A stretch of DNA of 27,874 nucleotides from Firmicutes bacterium UBA6226 (GTDB lineage: Bacteria > Bacillota_A > Clostridia > Peptostreptococcales > Acidaminobacteraceae), in the NCBI GenBank assembly GCA_002441045.1, contig DJWQ01000003.1, forward strand, positions 1-27,874, in the 5' to 3' direction. Below, piece by piece: positions 8,333 to 14,774 of the stretch. The notes beneath the pieces are model-generated. The model did not search any database, was not told the origin of the DNA, and saw only the letters and a list, made by a program, of their open reading frames with translations. The translations under genes and the position numbers were made by a program. Within the stretch, counting starts at the first letter, position 1; the number at the start of each line of letters is the position of its first letter.

Positions 8333-8346
8333 CAATCGAAAGCCAA
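8318..8346 (-). promoter_or_regulatory. Promoter of the XRE/TPR regulator gene
   Basis: On the minus strand: TTGGCT (8346-8341), a 17-nt spacer and TACAAT (8323-8318). It overlaps the candidate divergent promoter of the peptide gene, and its -35 lies against the peptide ribosome binding site, so the two transcripts probably interfere. Confidence 0.6.
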
Positions 8347-8356
8347 GGAGGATACA

Positions 8357-8488
8357 ATGAAAACAAAACTGATCAGCTTTATAACTCTTTTACTGTTACT
8401 TACAGTTGCTTTAGGAGTAGCACCTACAAATGACAATAGCTATTATGTTGCAGGTGATGAGGACATTCCAGTTAATATTGGACGTTAA
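8357..8488 (+). CDS. Secreted signalling-peptide precursor (43 residues), putative RRNPP partner
   Basis: The open frame extends upstream to 8306, but AAGGAGG at 8345-8351 places the start at the ATG at 8357. The 43-residue product has a basic N-terminus (MKTK), a hydrophobic core (about residues 5-21 with six consecutive leucines or near-leucines) and a short polar tail of about 20 residues ending DEDIPVNIGR. Length and organisation match exported pheromone precursors such as PapR. It is divergent from a TPR-type XRE regulator, sharing a 78-bp promoter region. By analogy the active peptide would be cut from the C-terminal end, but the exact product is unknown. It could instead be an unrelated small secreted peptide. 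The gene is short but has a strong ribosome binding site and a hairpin downstream. Confidence 0.75.
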   Translation: MKTKLISFITLLLLLTVALGVAPTNDNSYYVAGDEDIPVNIGR

Positions 8489-8532
8489 TAAGCACCGTAC
8501 CCGCTATAGCGTGATACATAAAAAAGTTGGCA

Positions 8533-8565
8533 ATGGCGCATTTTATAGAAATGCACCATCTTTAA
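8533..8565. terminator. Hairpin between convergent peptide and flavodoxin genes
   Basis: ATGGCGCATTT (8533-8543) pairs with AAATGCACCAT (8549-8559), 10 of 11 pairs, with a 5-nt loop. The T run is short on the plus strand. On the minus strand a run of six T occurs about 9 nt beyond the stem. It may serve both genes. Confidence 0.6.
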
Positions 8566-8639
8566 TAGAATTATACCTCTTTTGATTTTATTGAACTCTT
8601 TTTCTTCCTAAATGACTCTTTAACTGTCTTGAACTGAAT

Positions 8640-9125
8640 TCAATTTTGTAACCTCAGAAAATCGATCGTTTTAACTTGATATTCAATTGCACTTTCCCCT
8701 GCAAAATGATTCATTTTGCCCCCTAATAGTGCCTTTGTATAGACGACATTACCACCATTCGCCTCAACACGTGAGCTTATATAAGCATGTACTTTATCAC
8801 TGTTCCTTAAATCTTCAAATTGTTGAAAGGTAATAATTGAAACAGATTTACCTTCAAAATCTGCACGTTCTAAAAAAGCATTCATTGCAGGAACACCGTT
8901 ACTCGCCCAAATGGGTAACATTAAAATAACTTCACTTGATGTTTTAATCGCGGACCATGGATCTCCTATTAACTTTGAACCTTTTTTTCGAAGCGCTTGA
9001 ATAAAATTGCCTTTTTGGGCTTCTTTTAGCTCTATCATATCTGCACCAATTTGACCTGCAATTAGTCTCGCACCAGTTCTTGTATTATTATCCTTAGAAT
9101 AAAAAACGATAACTTTTCCACTCAT
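8640..9125 (-). CDS. Flavodoxin-like protein
   Basis: A 161-residue single-domain protein of the flavodoxin fold, expected to bind FMN and act as an electron carrier or quinone-type reductase in the cytoplasm. The first strand and phosphate loop are VIVFYSKDNNTRTGARLIA (residues 5-23), the FMN-binding position of the family. The second loop LPIWASNGVPAMNAFL resembles the W-containing loop that stacks on the isoalloxazine ring. GGAGG lies 7 nt before the ATG. It follows the CPBP protease gene by 52 nt on the same strand and is probably the last gene of the 11793-8640 run. Partner proteins are not evident. Confidence 0.82.
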   Translation of the reverse strand: MSGKVIVFYSKDNNTRTGARLIAGQIGADMIELKEAQKGNFIQALRKKGSKLIGDPWSAIKTSSEVILMLPIWASNGVPAMNAFLERADFEGKSVSIITFQQFEDLRNSDKVHAYISSRVEANGGNVVYTKALLGGKMNHFAGESAIEYQVKTIDFLRLQN

Positions 9126-9177
9126 AATATAACCTCCACTAAAAAACGAATAAACTAATTGGAATATATGTCATCAT

Positions 9178-9927
9178 CTAAGTTAAAATAAATGAAGTCA
9201 ATAATCCTAAAATTGTAATAATAAAATTTGTATAACCATGTACCACGATTGGTGCGAACAAACTATTCGTTTGATCATATATCGCCGCAAATAAAATCCC
9301 TGTAAAAGTAGTTAAAGCCAATTGAACTGGATCATAGTAAAAGACCTCAAAAGGGATAACACTTAAACTTATGTGTGATAATACAAAAAAAGGGACAGAC
9401 AATAAGGTGACAAATTTATATGTCTTACCCTTGAACTGAAAGGTTTCTTGCCATGCGAAGGCTAAAACAGTAAAAATTAACCCCCTATAAAGTGTCTCTT
9501 CAGCAAATGCATCTAACAGTAATGTATCTCTCAGTATAAGCGCATATTTTAAACTGCCTTGAACGGGATATTGTGCGGTAATATAGTTTGAAAAATCGGG
9601 TATTCCAATGGTACTAATAAAAAAGAATAGAATCACCAATATAGGCCAAATAATTACAACCCATTTGATTATATGTAAGCTTTTTGTTTTATTATTAAAG
9701 TTCAAGCCTAAATCTGATAATGGCTTTTTAAACCAAAACTTAAATATAACAAGAACAATTACAAACTGGATAAATCGATGGCATAAAGCAGACAAAAAAT
9801 AATAGCACGCAGTTGATGGCAAGATATTAAACCAATTCGATATTACACCTTCAAAATGGCGTGTCAAATAAGCTGCAATTTCGAAAGGTATCAACTCTGA
9901 TAAAGCTAATGCAATTAATAACGCCAT
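9178..9927 (-). CDS. CPBP-family intramembrane metalloprotease
   Basis: The longest frame starts at a TTG (10008) inside the preceding DUF1697 gene. The ATG at 9927, 4 nt after that gene's stop, is more credible and probably uses translational coupling, giving 249 residues. It is a multi-pass membrane protein with the three CPBP (Abi/CAAX-like) motifs: EETLYRG (E143, E144, R148), FFVLSH (H185) and HGYTN (H230, N234). The family includes prenyl-protein processing proteases and bacteriocin self-immunity proteins. No bacteriocin gene is visible here apart from the unrelated-looking peptide gene at 8357. The substrate is unknown. Confidence 0.85.
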   Translation of the reverse strand: MALLIALALSELIPFEIAAYLTRHFEGVISNWFNILPSTACYYFLSALCHRFIQFVIVLVIFKFWFKKPLSDLGLNFNNKTKSLHIIKWVVIIWPILVILFFFISTIGIPDFSNYITAQYPVQGSLKYALILRDTLLLDAFAEETLYRGLIFTVLAFAWQETFQFKGKTYKFVTLLSVPFFVLSHISLSVIPFEVFYYDPVQLALTTFTGILFAAIYDQTNSLFAPIVVHGYTNFIITILGLLTSFILT

Positions 9928-9931
9928 CCAT

Positions 9932-10498
9932 TTATTCTTCAATATTTTCAAGCATATCACCAATCTTTTTAATCGTATTGAAATTTCTAATAGTCCCTTC
10001 TGCTCCAATGCGTTTCAAGTTAATGGCTACTTTGGCCGTACGGATACTTTCTGAGAGCAAGAGGTAGACCTCACGTCCATAAAAAGCACACTGGTTGTCT
10101 TTTTCAATGTATTTGGTAAGCTTAGAAAAATCTTGTTCTGTTATCTCATTTGGTAAAAAAGAAACATAAACAGCCTCATAACGCCCTACTGCCCCAAGCG
10201 CAATCGCATTGTCAATTTCGTCTTTTGTGAAAGGGCAATTTGAAAGTGCATTTCGAAATTGATCAGAACTTCTCAATATCACAGGAACATCAAAACCATA
10301 ATGCAAACTAATTCTACATGATAAGAGTTCGGTCAATGTTTCTTCGTCTAATTCTGAGTTAAAAATGACATTACCACTTTGAATATAGGTCTGAACAGCA
10401 GTAAGTCCCAAACTTTCAAAAATCATGACCAAATCTGCCATTTTAATTCTTTTCTTACCTACATTTATACCTCTTAATAAAGCGACATAAGTCTCCAT
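9932..10498 (-). CDS. DUF1697 family protein
   Basis: A 188-residue protein with the clear DUF1697 opening YVALLRGINVGKKRIKMADL followed by LGLTAVQTYIQSGNVIF. The family is common in Firmicutes and lacks a known biochemical role. The first ATG at 10503 is out of frame. The in-frame ATG at 10498 has AGGAG six nt upstream. The gap from the upstream acetyltransferase stop is 14 nt and the downstream protease start follows after 4 nt, so it sits inside an operon. No membrane segment or signal peptide is present. Confidence 0.88.
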   Translation of the reverse strand: METYVALLRGINVGKKRIKMADLVMIFESLGLTAVQTYIQSGNVIFNSELDEETLTELLSCRISLHYGFDVPVILRSSDQFRNALSNCPFTKDEIDNAIALGAVGRYEAVYVSFLPNEITEQDFSKLTKYIEKDNQCAFYGREVYLLLSESIRTAKVAINLKRIGAEGTIRNFNTIKKIGDMLENIEE

Positions 10499-10512
10499 GC
10501 CATGCTCCTATC

Positions 10513-11319
10513 TTATTTCAAGTTGTTCCGCTTCATCTGTAACTCATACTCATCTTCTTTTGGCACAAAACCATACTGCCGATAAAGTTTTATCGCATGT
10601 GCATTTTCAATATCTACAGCAAGGAAAGCCTTTTCAGCACCATTTTTCGCACCATATATGAGTGCTTGTTCGAACAAATGTCTACCAACACCAAGTCTGT
10701 GAAATTTGGGTTTCACAGCAAGTTCTCGTATCCATAGCGTCGTTCCCTCATTGTAAATAGATACACAACAGAGTCCAACAATTTTGCCTTGAACTCTGTG
10801 AACAATAATCTCATTTCCATTTTCAAGCCAATTTTCAAACCATTCTGTATCATCACCAAAAAAACCACGACTATAGCCAATACAGGCTCTTGATATTTCA
10901 GAAAGAATCTGACAATCTCCTTTAGATGCAAATTCTGGCACAACAGCATTACTGAGCGTATTAGCGGTCGCAACTAAGGATCGGTTAAAGAAATCTTGAA
11001 TTTCACAGAATACTCTAAACCCGATTCCTACGAGTGCTTGATCAAATGGTTTTTTAATAAATTTTATAACACCATTCAACCGAAGATTTTTAAGAGCCGT
11101 TATTAAATGCTCAAAGTCATTGGTAGCATAATGGATTTCTGCTACTTTACCGGATTGGTCATACAACAATATTAAATCTTCAGAATTAAACACAATCTCC
11201 ATTTTTTGAAGATCCTCTATATCCATATACCTCAAAGAACTAAAAAGTGATGCCTCTTGCTGTTTAAATATGGCTTCATATAATTGTTTCCCCTTATCTG
11301 TAGGGTTCGAAATTAACAT
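10513..11319 (-). CDS. GNAT acetyltransferase with an extra N-terminal domain
   Basis: The open frame begins at a TTG (11331), but GGAGG 5 nt before the ATG at 11319 sets the start there (268 residues). The C-terminal half (about 130-268) is a GNAT domain with RELAVKPKF, the acetyl-CoA loop HRLGVGRHLF and NAHAIKLYRQYGFV near the end. The N-terminal 120 residues show strand-helix order reminiscent of a second, degenerate GNAT fold without a CoA loop. It lies 21 nt from another GNAT gene upstream and 14 nt from the DUF1697 gene. The acyl acceptor is unknown. Confidence 0.82.
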   Translation of the reverse strand: MLISNPTDKGKQLYEAIFKQQEASLFSSLRYMDIEDLQKMEIVFNSEDLILLYDQSGKVAEIHYATNDFEHLITALKNLRLNGVIKFIKKPFDQALVGIGFRVFCEIQDFFNRSLVATANTLSNAVVPEFASKGDCQILSEISRACIGYSRGFFGDDTEWFENWLENGNEIIVHRVQGKIVGLCCVSIYNEGTTLWIRELAVKPKFHRLGVGRHLFEQALIYGAKNGAEKAFLAVDIENAHAIKLYRQYGFVPKEDEYELQMKRNNLK

Positions 11320-11340
11320 ATTTTCCTCCAATTTTGAAGA

Positions 11341-11793
11341 CTAGACTGGATGCTTATAAATTCTTGAATGTTCACCCCAAGGATGATATCCCTCACCTAT
11401 GAACACGAATCCAACTTTTTCATAATAACCTATGTGATCCGTACAAAGGTAAACATCACTAAAACCTGATTTCCTCGCATCTTCCTTTGCCTTATCTATC
11501 AATTGAAATCCTAATCCATTTCCTCTATGTGTAGGATCAATATATAATGCACAAATCCATGGATATAAATCCATTCGACTGATAAAATCATTTGTAATCA
11601 GTCCTGCACAACCAATTATCTCGCCTTCATCTTCAAGTAAGTACCATTGAGGTAAGGGACTTTTCGTATGAATCGCATTTTTTATGCAATCTTCATATAT
11701 GATCATCGTAGTTTCCGAAGCCCATTTGCTCTGAAAATACGCAATTGCCTTCTCGGTATAACCAGGTTCTTCTCTTACAGAAATTATCTTCAT
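11341..11793 (-). CDS. GNAT N-acetyltransferase
   Basis: A 150-residue single-domain acetyltransferase. Strand 4 and the acetyl-CoA loop read ALYIDPTHRGNGLGFQLI (about residues 84-101), followed by DVYLCTDHIGYYEKVGFVFIGEG. The preceding strand IIGCAGL is typical. AAAGGTGA lies a few nt before the ATG. It is the first gene of the tightly packed minus-strand run that continues through a second GNAT, DUF1697, a CPBP protease and probably a flavodoxin. The target could be a small amine or drug; nothing in the sequence decides this. Confidence 0.87.
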   Translation of the reverse strand: MKIISVREEPGYTEKAIAYFQSKWASETTMIIYEDCIKNAIHTKSPLPQWYLLEDEGEIIGCAGLITNDFISRMDLYPWICALYIDPTHRGNGLGFQLIDKAKEDARKSGFSDVYLCTDHIGYYEKVGFVFIGEGYHPWGEHSRIYKHPV

Positions 11794-11813
11794 GATTCAC
11801 CTTTATTTGATTT

Positions 11814-11819
11814 ATTATA
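11814..11819 (-). promoter_or_regulatory. -10 element (TATAAT) upstream of the minus-strand five-gene run
   Basis: A perfect TATAAT on the minus strand lies about 20 nt before the first GNAT start. The -35 region at 17 nt is a poor match. The surrounding 11820-11900 is very AT-rich, and no other feature is seen up to the hairpin at about 12000. Confidence 0.4.
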
Positions 11820-11996
11820 CACAATTAATAATGTAATTCATTATTCTAATTTTGATCTAAATTCATATTATTTAATTCTATATTATTTAAACAAATCCTC
11901 TTTAGTTTGTCTTAATTCTATGTGACATTTTTATGACAGAAAAAATTTTAGGACATCGGGCTCTCAGATTTTACCACAAGTGAGATTGCGACTTAA

Positions 11997-12030
11997 TAAT
12001 TGCCATCGTTCTAGCGAATGATGGCAATAC
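11997..12030 (-). terminator. Hairpin downstream of the DUF6054 gene
   Basis: ATTGCCATC (11999-12007) pairs perfectly with GATGGCAAT (12020-12028). It starts 20 nt past the DUF6054 stop on the minus strand. The T run that follows is poor, so termination efficiency is uncertain. Confidence 0.6.
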
Positions 12031-12047
12031 TTTGAGACTATTTATCT

Positions 12048-12386
12048 TTAATAACCTAAGTTTTTCAAACAGTCACTTACAATATCTACAAGTTCGCTAT
12101 CCGCACCCCAACTTAGATTAAAGAAAACGCCTTGACCACCACCTGCACCAATTGCTGAAATATAGATTTCATTTCCACTATCGACGACAGTTAAGCTCAA
12201 ACTGGCACGAGAACTATTTCTCATGAAATACTTATCATATACTCTAACCAACACTCATACATCTCCTGAGATGTATGAATTTTCATCTACTAAATTCATA
12301 GAAACCGCACTATTAATGATTGCCTTATCTAATTCACCTACAATTTTGTTGAAATCCCCTACTAATGTTTTTTCAAATTTAGCCAC
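12048..12386 (-). pseudogene. DUF6054-like gene with an in-frame TGA at codon 44
   Basis: Reading from a GTG at 12386, with AGGAGG 6 nt upstream, gives MAKFEKTLVGDFNKIVGEL and 43 sense codons, then TGA (12257-12255). The same frame then continues open for 68 more codons to 12048 (VLVRVYDKYFM... to CLKNLGY). Joined, the 111 sense codons match the size and pattern of DUF6054 proteins as I remember them (small cytoplasmic proteins of unknown role, with an SAIGAGGGQGVFF-like glycine segment). Nothing else is damaged. Either it is a recent nonsense mutant, or the second half is started separately at the GTG (12254) just after the TGA, which has AGGAG 8 nt upstream. It is the last gene of the run from 13674. 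Confidence 0.78.
12255..12278. repeat. Perfect 11-bp inverted repeat spanning the DUF6054 stop codon
   Basis: TCATACATCTC (12255-12265) and GAGATGTATGA (12268-12278) are exact reverse complements separated by 2 bp. One arm ends in the premature TGA (read on the minus strand). In the mRNA it would form a hairpin that also covers the AGGAG in front of the downstream GTG. Confidence 0.95.
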
Positions 12387-12395
12387 AACTACCTC

Positions 12396-12557
12396 CTATT
12401 TTACCTTGGTTCTTTCTTTTAACCATTTGGTACCTGATTCCCAAACCAAATTGTTTTCAACGCCTGCACCCATCCACAATTCTACAATAATGATATATAG
12501 AATGAAAATCGGCAAAAATATGAGCCATTTTTTATTAAACTTATTCTTTTTAAACAT
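12396..12557 (-). CDS. Small single-pass membrane protein (53 residues)
   Basis: A short gene: MFKKNKFNKKWLIFLPIFI, then a continued hydrophobic stretch to about residue 28 and a tail ending SGTKWLKERTKVK. A basic N-terminus followed by one membrane helix predicts a cytosolic N-terminus and an outside tail. AAGGAG lies 5 nt before the ATG, and the stop codon overlaps the AGGAGG of the DUF6054 gene, so the two are translationally linked. The upstream gene ends 24 nt earlier. I do not recognise a family, but the ribosome binding site, spacing and composition make it a real gene. Confidence 0.72.
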   Translation of the reverse strand: MFKKNKFNKKWLIFLPIFILYIIIVELWMGAGVENNLVWESGTKWLKERTKVK

Positions 12558-12581
12558 CCGTTCTCCTTCTTACTCGAATCT

Positions 12582-13115
12582 TTAAAGCCATGCCAAACGT
12601 TGTTCAAACTGAAAAATAGTTTGAGAAGATTGGTCATATGCAACAACATTAATGAGATTAGAATTAAACTGACTGGTATCTATAAACCAAAAATTAGGCG
12701 TAACCAGTTCAACCTTTATTCTTTCATTCTCACTTACTATTTCAACTTCTTTTATTTTCATATCGTTCATCATGCCAAAGCATATGCTTCTACCATTCAT
12801 AATCGATCTAGGCAATTCTACAAATATCATCCCCATTTTTTCAACCGTTCTTCTATAATCACCAGACGCGCCACTATAGATTTGCTTATAACCTAAGATA
12901 CCCTTTTTTAGTACAGCAAAGCTTACACCATCTTCTTCTTCAAAATCCATGACAACTATCACTTTATTGTCTATCGCTTCCGTATGTACAATTTGATAGT
13001 CTAGCTGTGGCGATATTTGAAGGGCTTCTTCTAAACTAACCTGATGCGTATAAACATATATAACACACACAATTATTATGCATAATAACCACAATACTAT
13101 TTTTTTATTCGTCAT
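12582..13115 (-). CDS. Membrane-anchored extracytoplasmic protein, unknown
   Basis: A 177-residue protein with one N-terminal hydrophobic helix (about 5-21, IVLWLLCIIIVCVIYVY) and then a strand-rich domain outside the membrane. No lipobox is present, so it is probably a signal-anchor protein. The body resembles small Bacillus/Clostridia envelope proteins of unknown function (alternating strands such as KVIVVMDFEEEDGVSFAVLKKG). AGGAGG lies 4 nt before the ATG. It follows a membrane protein gene by 43 nt and precedes the 53-residue membrane protein by 24 nt. The set looks like one envelope-related transcript. No function is proposed. Confidence 0.72.
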   Translation of the reverse strand: MTNKKIVLWLLCIIIVCVIYVYTHQVSLEEALQISPQLDYQIVHTEAIDNKVIVVMDFEEEDGVSFAVLKKGILGYKQIYSGASGDYRRTVEKMGMIFVELPRSIMNGRSICFGMMNDMKIKEVEIVSENERIKVELVTPNFWFIDTSQFNSNLINVVAYDQSSQTIFQFEQRLAWL

Positions 13116-13158
13116 TTATCCTCCTATACTTAACTGAAATAAAAGTTACTTTTAACGA

Positions 13159-13674
13159 TCACTTATAAGCGTTTCTTTTAATTATTTGATCCACAGTTTC
13201 TTTATCTTCACTCGCAATTTGAACGGAAAAATTTGAATTATAGAAAAAGAAAAAAGCGATTCTCTTTCTATGCTTGATTGTTAATTTTTCAATTTTATCT
13301 GTATGATAGACTGACCAAGAATATGTAACAATTGTATCCCATTTAATGAATCGCTTAAAGCTGCATATGCCTTTTGGACTCAGTAAAATAGGCTTAAACT
13401 GCATAGTCAAAAAGATCAGTGATAAAGATGTGATCAAAACTGAATATATAATCATATTCGCATCTTGTGCAGTTTTAAAGTACCTAATCCATGTAGATAT
13501 AAGTAAATAACACATTAGGATTGCCATAATAATAGAATCAGACCCAAAAACGGGTTCGATTTTAAATATAATCTGATTCATCTTAGAATGCTGAAGTCTT
13601 TCTATGATATTTATGGCAAAGTCAAGTAAGATGTAGCACATTAAGATATTGAAAACCAGATATTCGTAAAACAT
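13159..13674 (-). CDS. Small integral membrane protein with a C-terminal cytosolic domain
   Basis: The frame opens at a TTG (13680), but the ATG at 13674 has AAAGGA at suitable spacing (171 residues). There are about four hydrophobic helices (roughly 5-25, 48-65, 78-98 plus a weaker one). A cytosolic tail follows with GICSFKRFIKWDTIVTYSW and later KHRKRIAFFFF, then a last helix EDKETVDQIIKR. That tail resembles the DUF5673 type from memory, which is not certain. It is the first gene of the 13674-12048 run. Function unknown. Confidence 0.68.
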   Translation of the reverse strand: MFYEYLVFNILMCYILLDFAINIIERLQHSKMNQIIFKIEPVFGSDSIIMAILMCYLLISTWIRYFKTAQDANMIIYSVLITSLSLIFLTMQFKPILLSPKGICSFKRFIKWDTIVTYSWSVYHTDKIEKLTIKHRKRIAFFFFYNSNFSVQIASEDKETVDQIIKRNAYK

Positions 13675-13702
13675 GTCCAAAATCCTTTCCCCCCTTCAAG
13701 TT

Positions 13703-13810
13703 TTAAACAAACAAACACCAGTTAATGCCATAATGATCAACTAAGCTCACCAATAGCTCGCTATAAAAACAAGGCCCTAATGGCGTCAAGATTTCTACAG
13801 TATCTTTCAA
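13703..13810 (-). pseudogene. C-terminal remnant of a PhnB-like VOC protein
   Basis: In the 318-bp gap between 13680 and 13999, the minus strand encodes LKDTVEILTPLGPCFYSELL and then LVSLVDHYGINWCLFV followed by TAA. This is the typical end of PhnB/3-demethylubiquinone-type VOC proteins (GPxFYxxL...LxDxxGxNW). The upstream frame is closed by TGA at once, and no start or N-terminal part is found. The rest of the gap, 13811-13950, shows no gene. Confidence 0.7.
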
Positions 13811-13952
13811 TCATTCAACTTCTCTAACTTAATTAAGAAGATATTCTATCATATCTATTATCCACCAATAACCTATCGATTACATTAAAATAACATTAAT
13901 AAATGCTTAATCCACTTATTTTTCCTAAAAAGACATTTAAATGTACTAAATC

Positions 13953-13998
13953 AAAGACCTGTATGCCATCGTATTCACGATCTGACATACAGGTCTAA
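13953..13998 (-). terminator. Hairpin after the GNAT gene at 13999
   Basis: AGACCTGTATG (13955-13965) pairs perfectly with CATACAGGTCT (13986-13996), and an inner ATCGT/ACGAT stem extends it. The stem lies directly after the acetyltransferase stop. The T run on the minus strand is interrupted (TTTGATTT). Confidence 0.75.
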
Positions 13999-14454
13999 TT
14001 ATTCGAGCCATTTTCTCATATAGTAACGTGTAAATCCTTCCTTATACGACGACTCACCAAAAACGTCATACCCAAGCCTTTTATAAAATTCTGGCGCTTG
14101 GAAGTTAAACGTGTTTAACTCAATTTGAGTACAACCTTTGCTGCGAGCTATTTGCTCTGCATCATTCATAAGAAGTCTACCATATCCATACTTTCTGTAA
14201 TTGGGTTCGATCCAAAGTGTTTCCACATACATCATATATCTATAAATAACTGTCAGTATCCCACCAACCACTTTTCCAGTTTCATCTTTCACAAAAAGAT
14301 TAATTTTTTCAGGTTCCTTTGACTGAGTGGAAGGCGCATCCATACGATTTTGTAATCGAAGTGCTTCTTCAATATAATCTGCAGATGTTTGATCCTCTGA
14401 TGGTTCAATTCTTAGTAATGGTTCTTTTAAATTTTTATCAAACTGATTCTCCAT
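13999..14454 (-). CDS. GNAT N-acetyltransferase
   Basis: A 151-residue acetyltransferase. The GNAT core shows VKDETGKVVGGILTVIY, then YVETLWIEPNYRKYGYGRLL with the acetyl-CoA loop RKYGYGR (about residues 107-113). IELNTFNFQAPEFYKRLGYDVFGE follows near the end. The arrangement resembles small GNATs of the YpeA/ElaA-like group, without a defined substrate. GGAG lies upstream of the ATG. A strong hairpin follows the stop. The upstream gap to 14594 contains only a T-rich repeat on the plus strand. Confidence 0.85.
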   Translation of the reverse strand: MENQFDKNLKEPLLRIEPSEDQTSADYIEEALRLQNRMDAPSTQSKEPEKINLFVKDETGKVVGGILTVIYRYMMYVETLWIEPNYRKYGYGRLLMNDAEQIARSKGCTQIELNTFNFQAPEFYKRLGYDVFGESSYKEGFTRYYMRKWLE

Positions 14455-14544
14455 AAGCGAACTCCAATTCTAACAACTTTTATTCCATTTATCCTTCCGG
14501 TATAATAAGACCCTTTTTATGGTAAGATTCAATTTTTTAGAAAA

Positions 14545-14580
14545 CTTTTTTATAATCTTTTTTTATAATCTTTTTTTATA
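14545..14580. repeat. T-rich 12-13-bp tandem repeat
   Basis: About three copies of a unit of the form C, then six or seven T, then ATAAT, in the gap between the GNAT and VOC genes. It resembles a promoter UP-element or slippage tract. The flanking 14455-14544 shows no gene. Confidence 0.7.
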
Positions 14581-14593
14581 GAAAGCTTCTTAC

Positions 14594-14750
14594 TTATATT
14601 GTGATTTCGATGATATTACCATCCGGATCTAGAACACTGCTCTCATAATAACCATCTCCCGTTTTTCTCGGTTCACCATATATGATTAATATAAAATGCC
14701 TTCATAACCTCAAGCTGATTTGTCCAAAGTGCAAAATGCTCTAATTTCAT
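14594..14750 (-). pseudogene. Glyoxalase/VOC gene with a large internal deletion
   Basis: Starting at the ATG at 14750, which has AAGGAG 10 nt upstream, the minus strand encodes MKLEHFALWTNQLEVMKAFY with INHI, the usual first strand and helix of small glyoxalases. The frame then stops (TGG TGA). In the +1 frame it continues with GEPRKTGDGYYESSVLDPDG and NIIEITI, then TAA, the family's usual C-terminus. About 70 middle codons are missing and the join is out of frame. Only 157 bp remain of a gene normally near 380 bp. The intact VOC gene ends 24 bp upstream. Confidence 0.85.
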
Positions 14751-14774
14751 CTGTCTGATACTCCTTCTTAACTA

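Noticed and set aside
9928..10008. Longer CPBP protease starting at 10008.
   Set aside because: That codon is TTG inside the DUF1697 gene; the ATG at 9927 just after the DUF1697 stop is more plausible.
12206..12257. Selenocysteine reading of the TGA in the DUF6054 gene; an 8-bp stem (12206-12225) lies downstream.
   Set aside because: The hairpin's loop is about 40 nt from the TGA, further than usual for a bacterial SECIS, and lacks a clear G/U loop pattern. The family has no redox Cys at this position that I know of.
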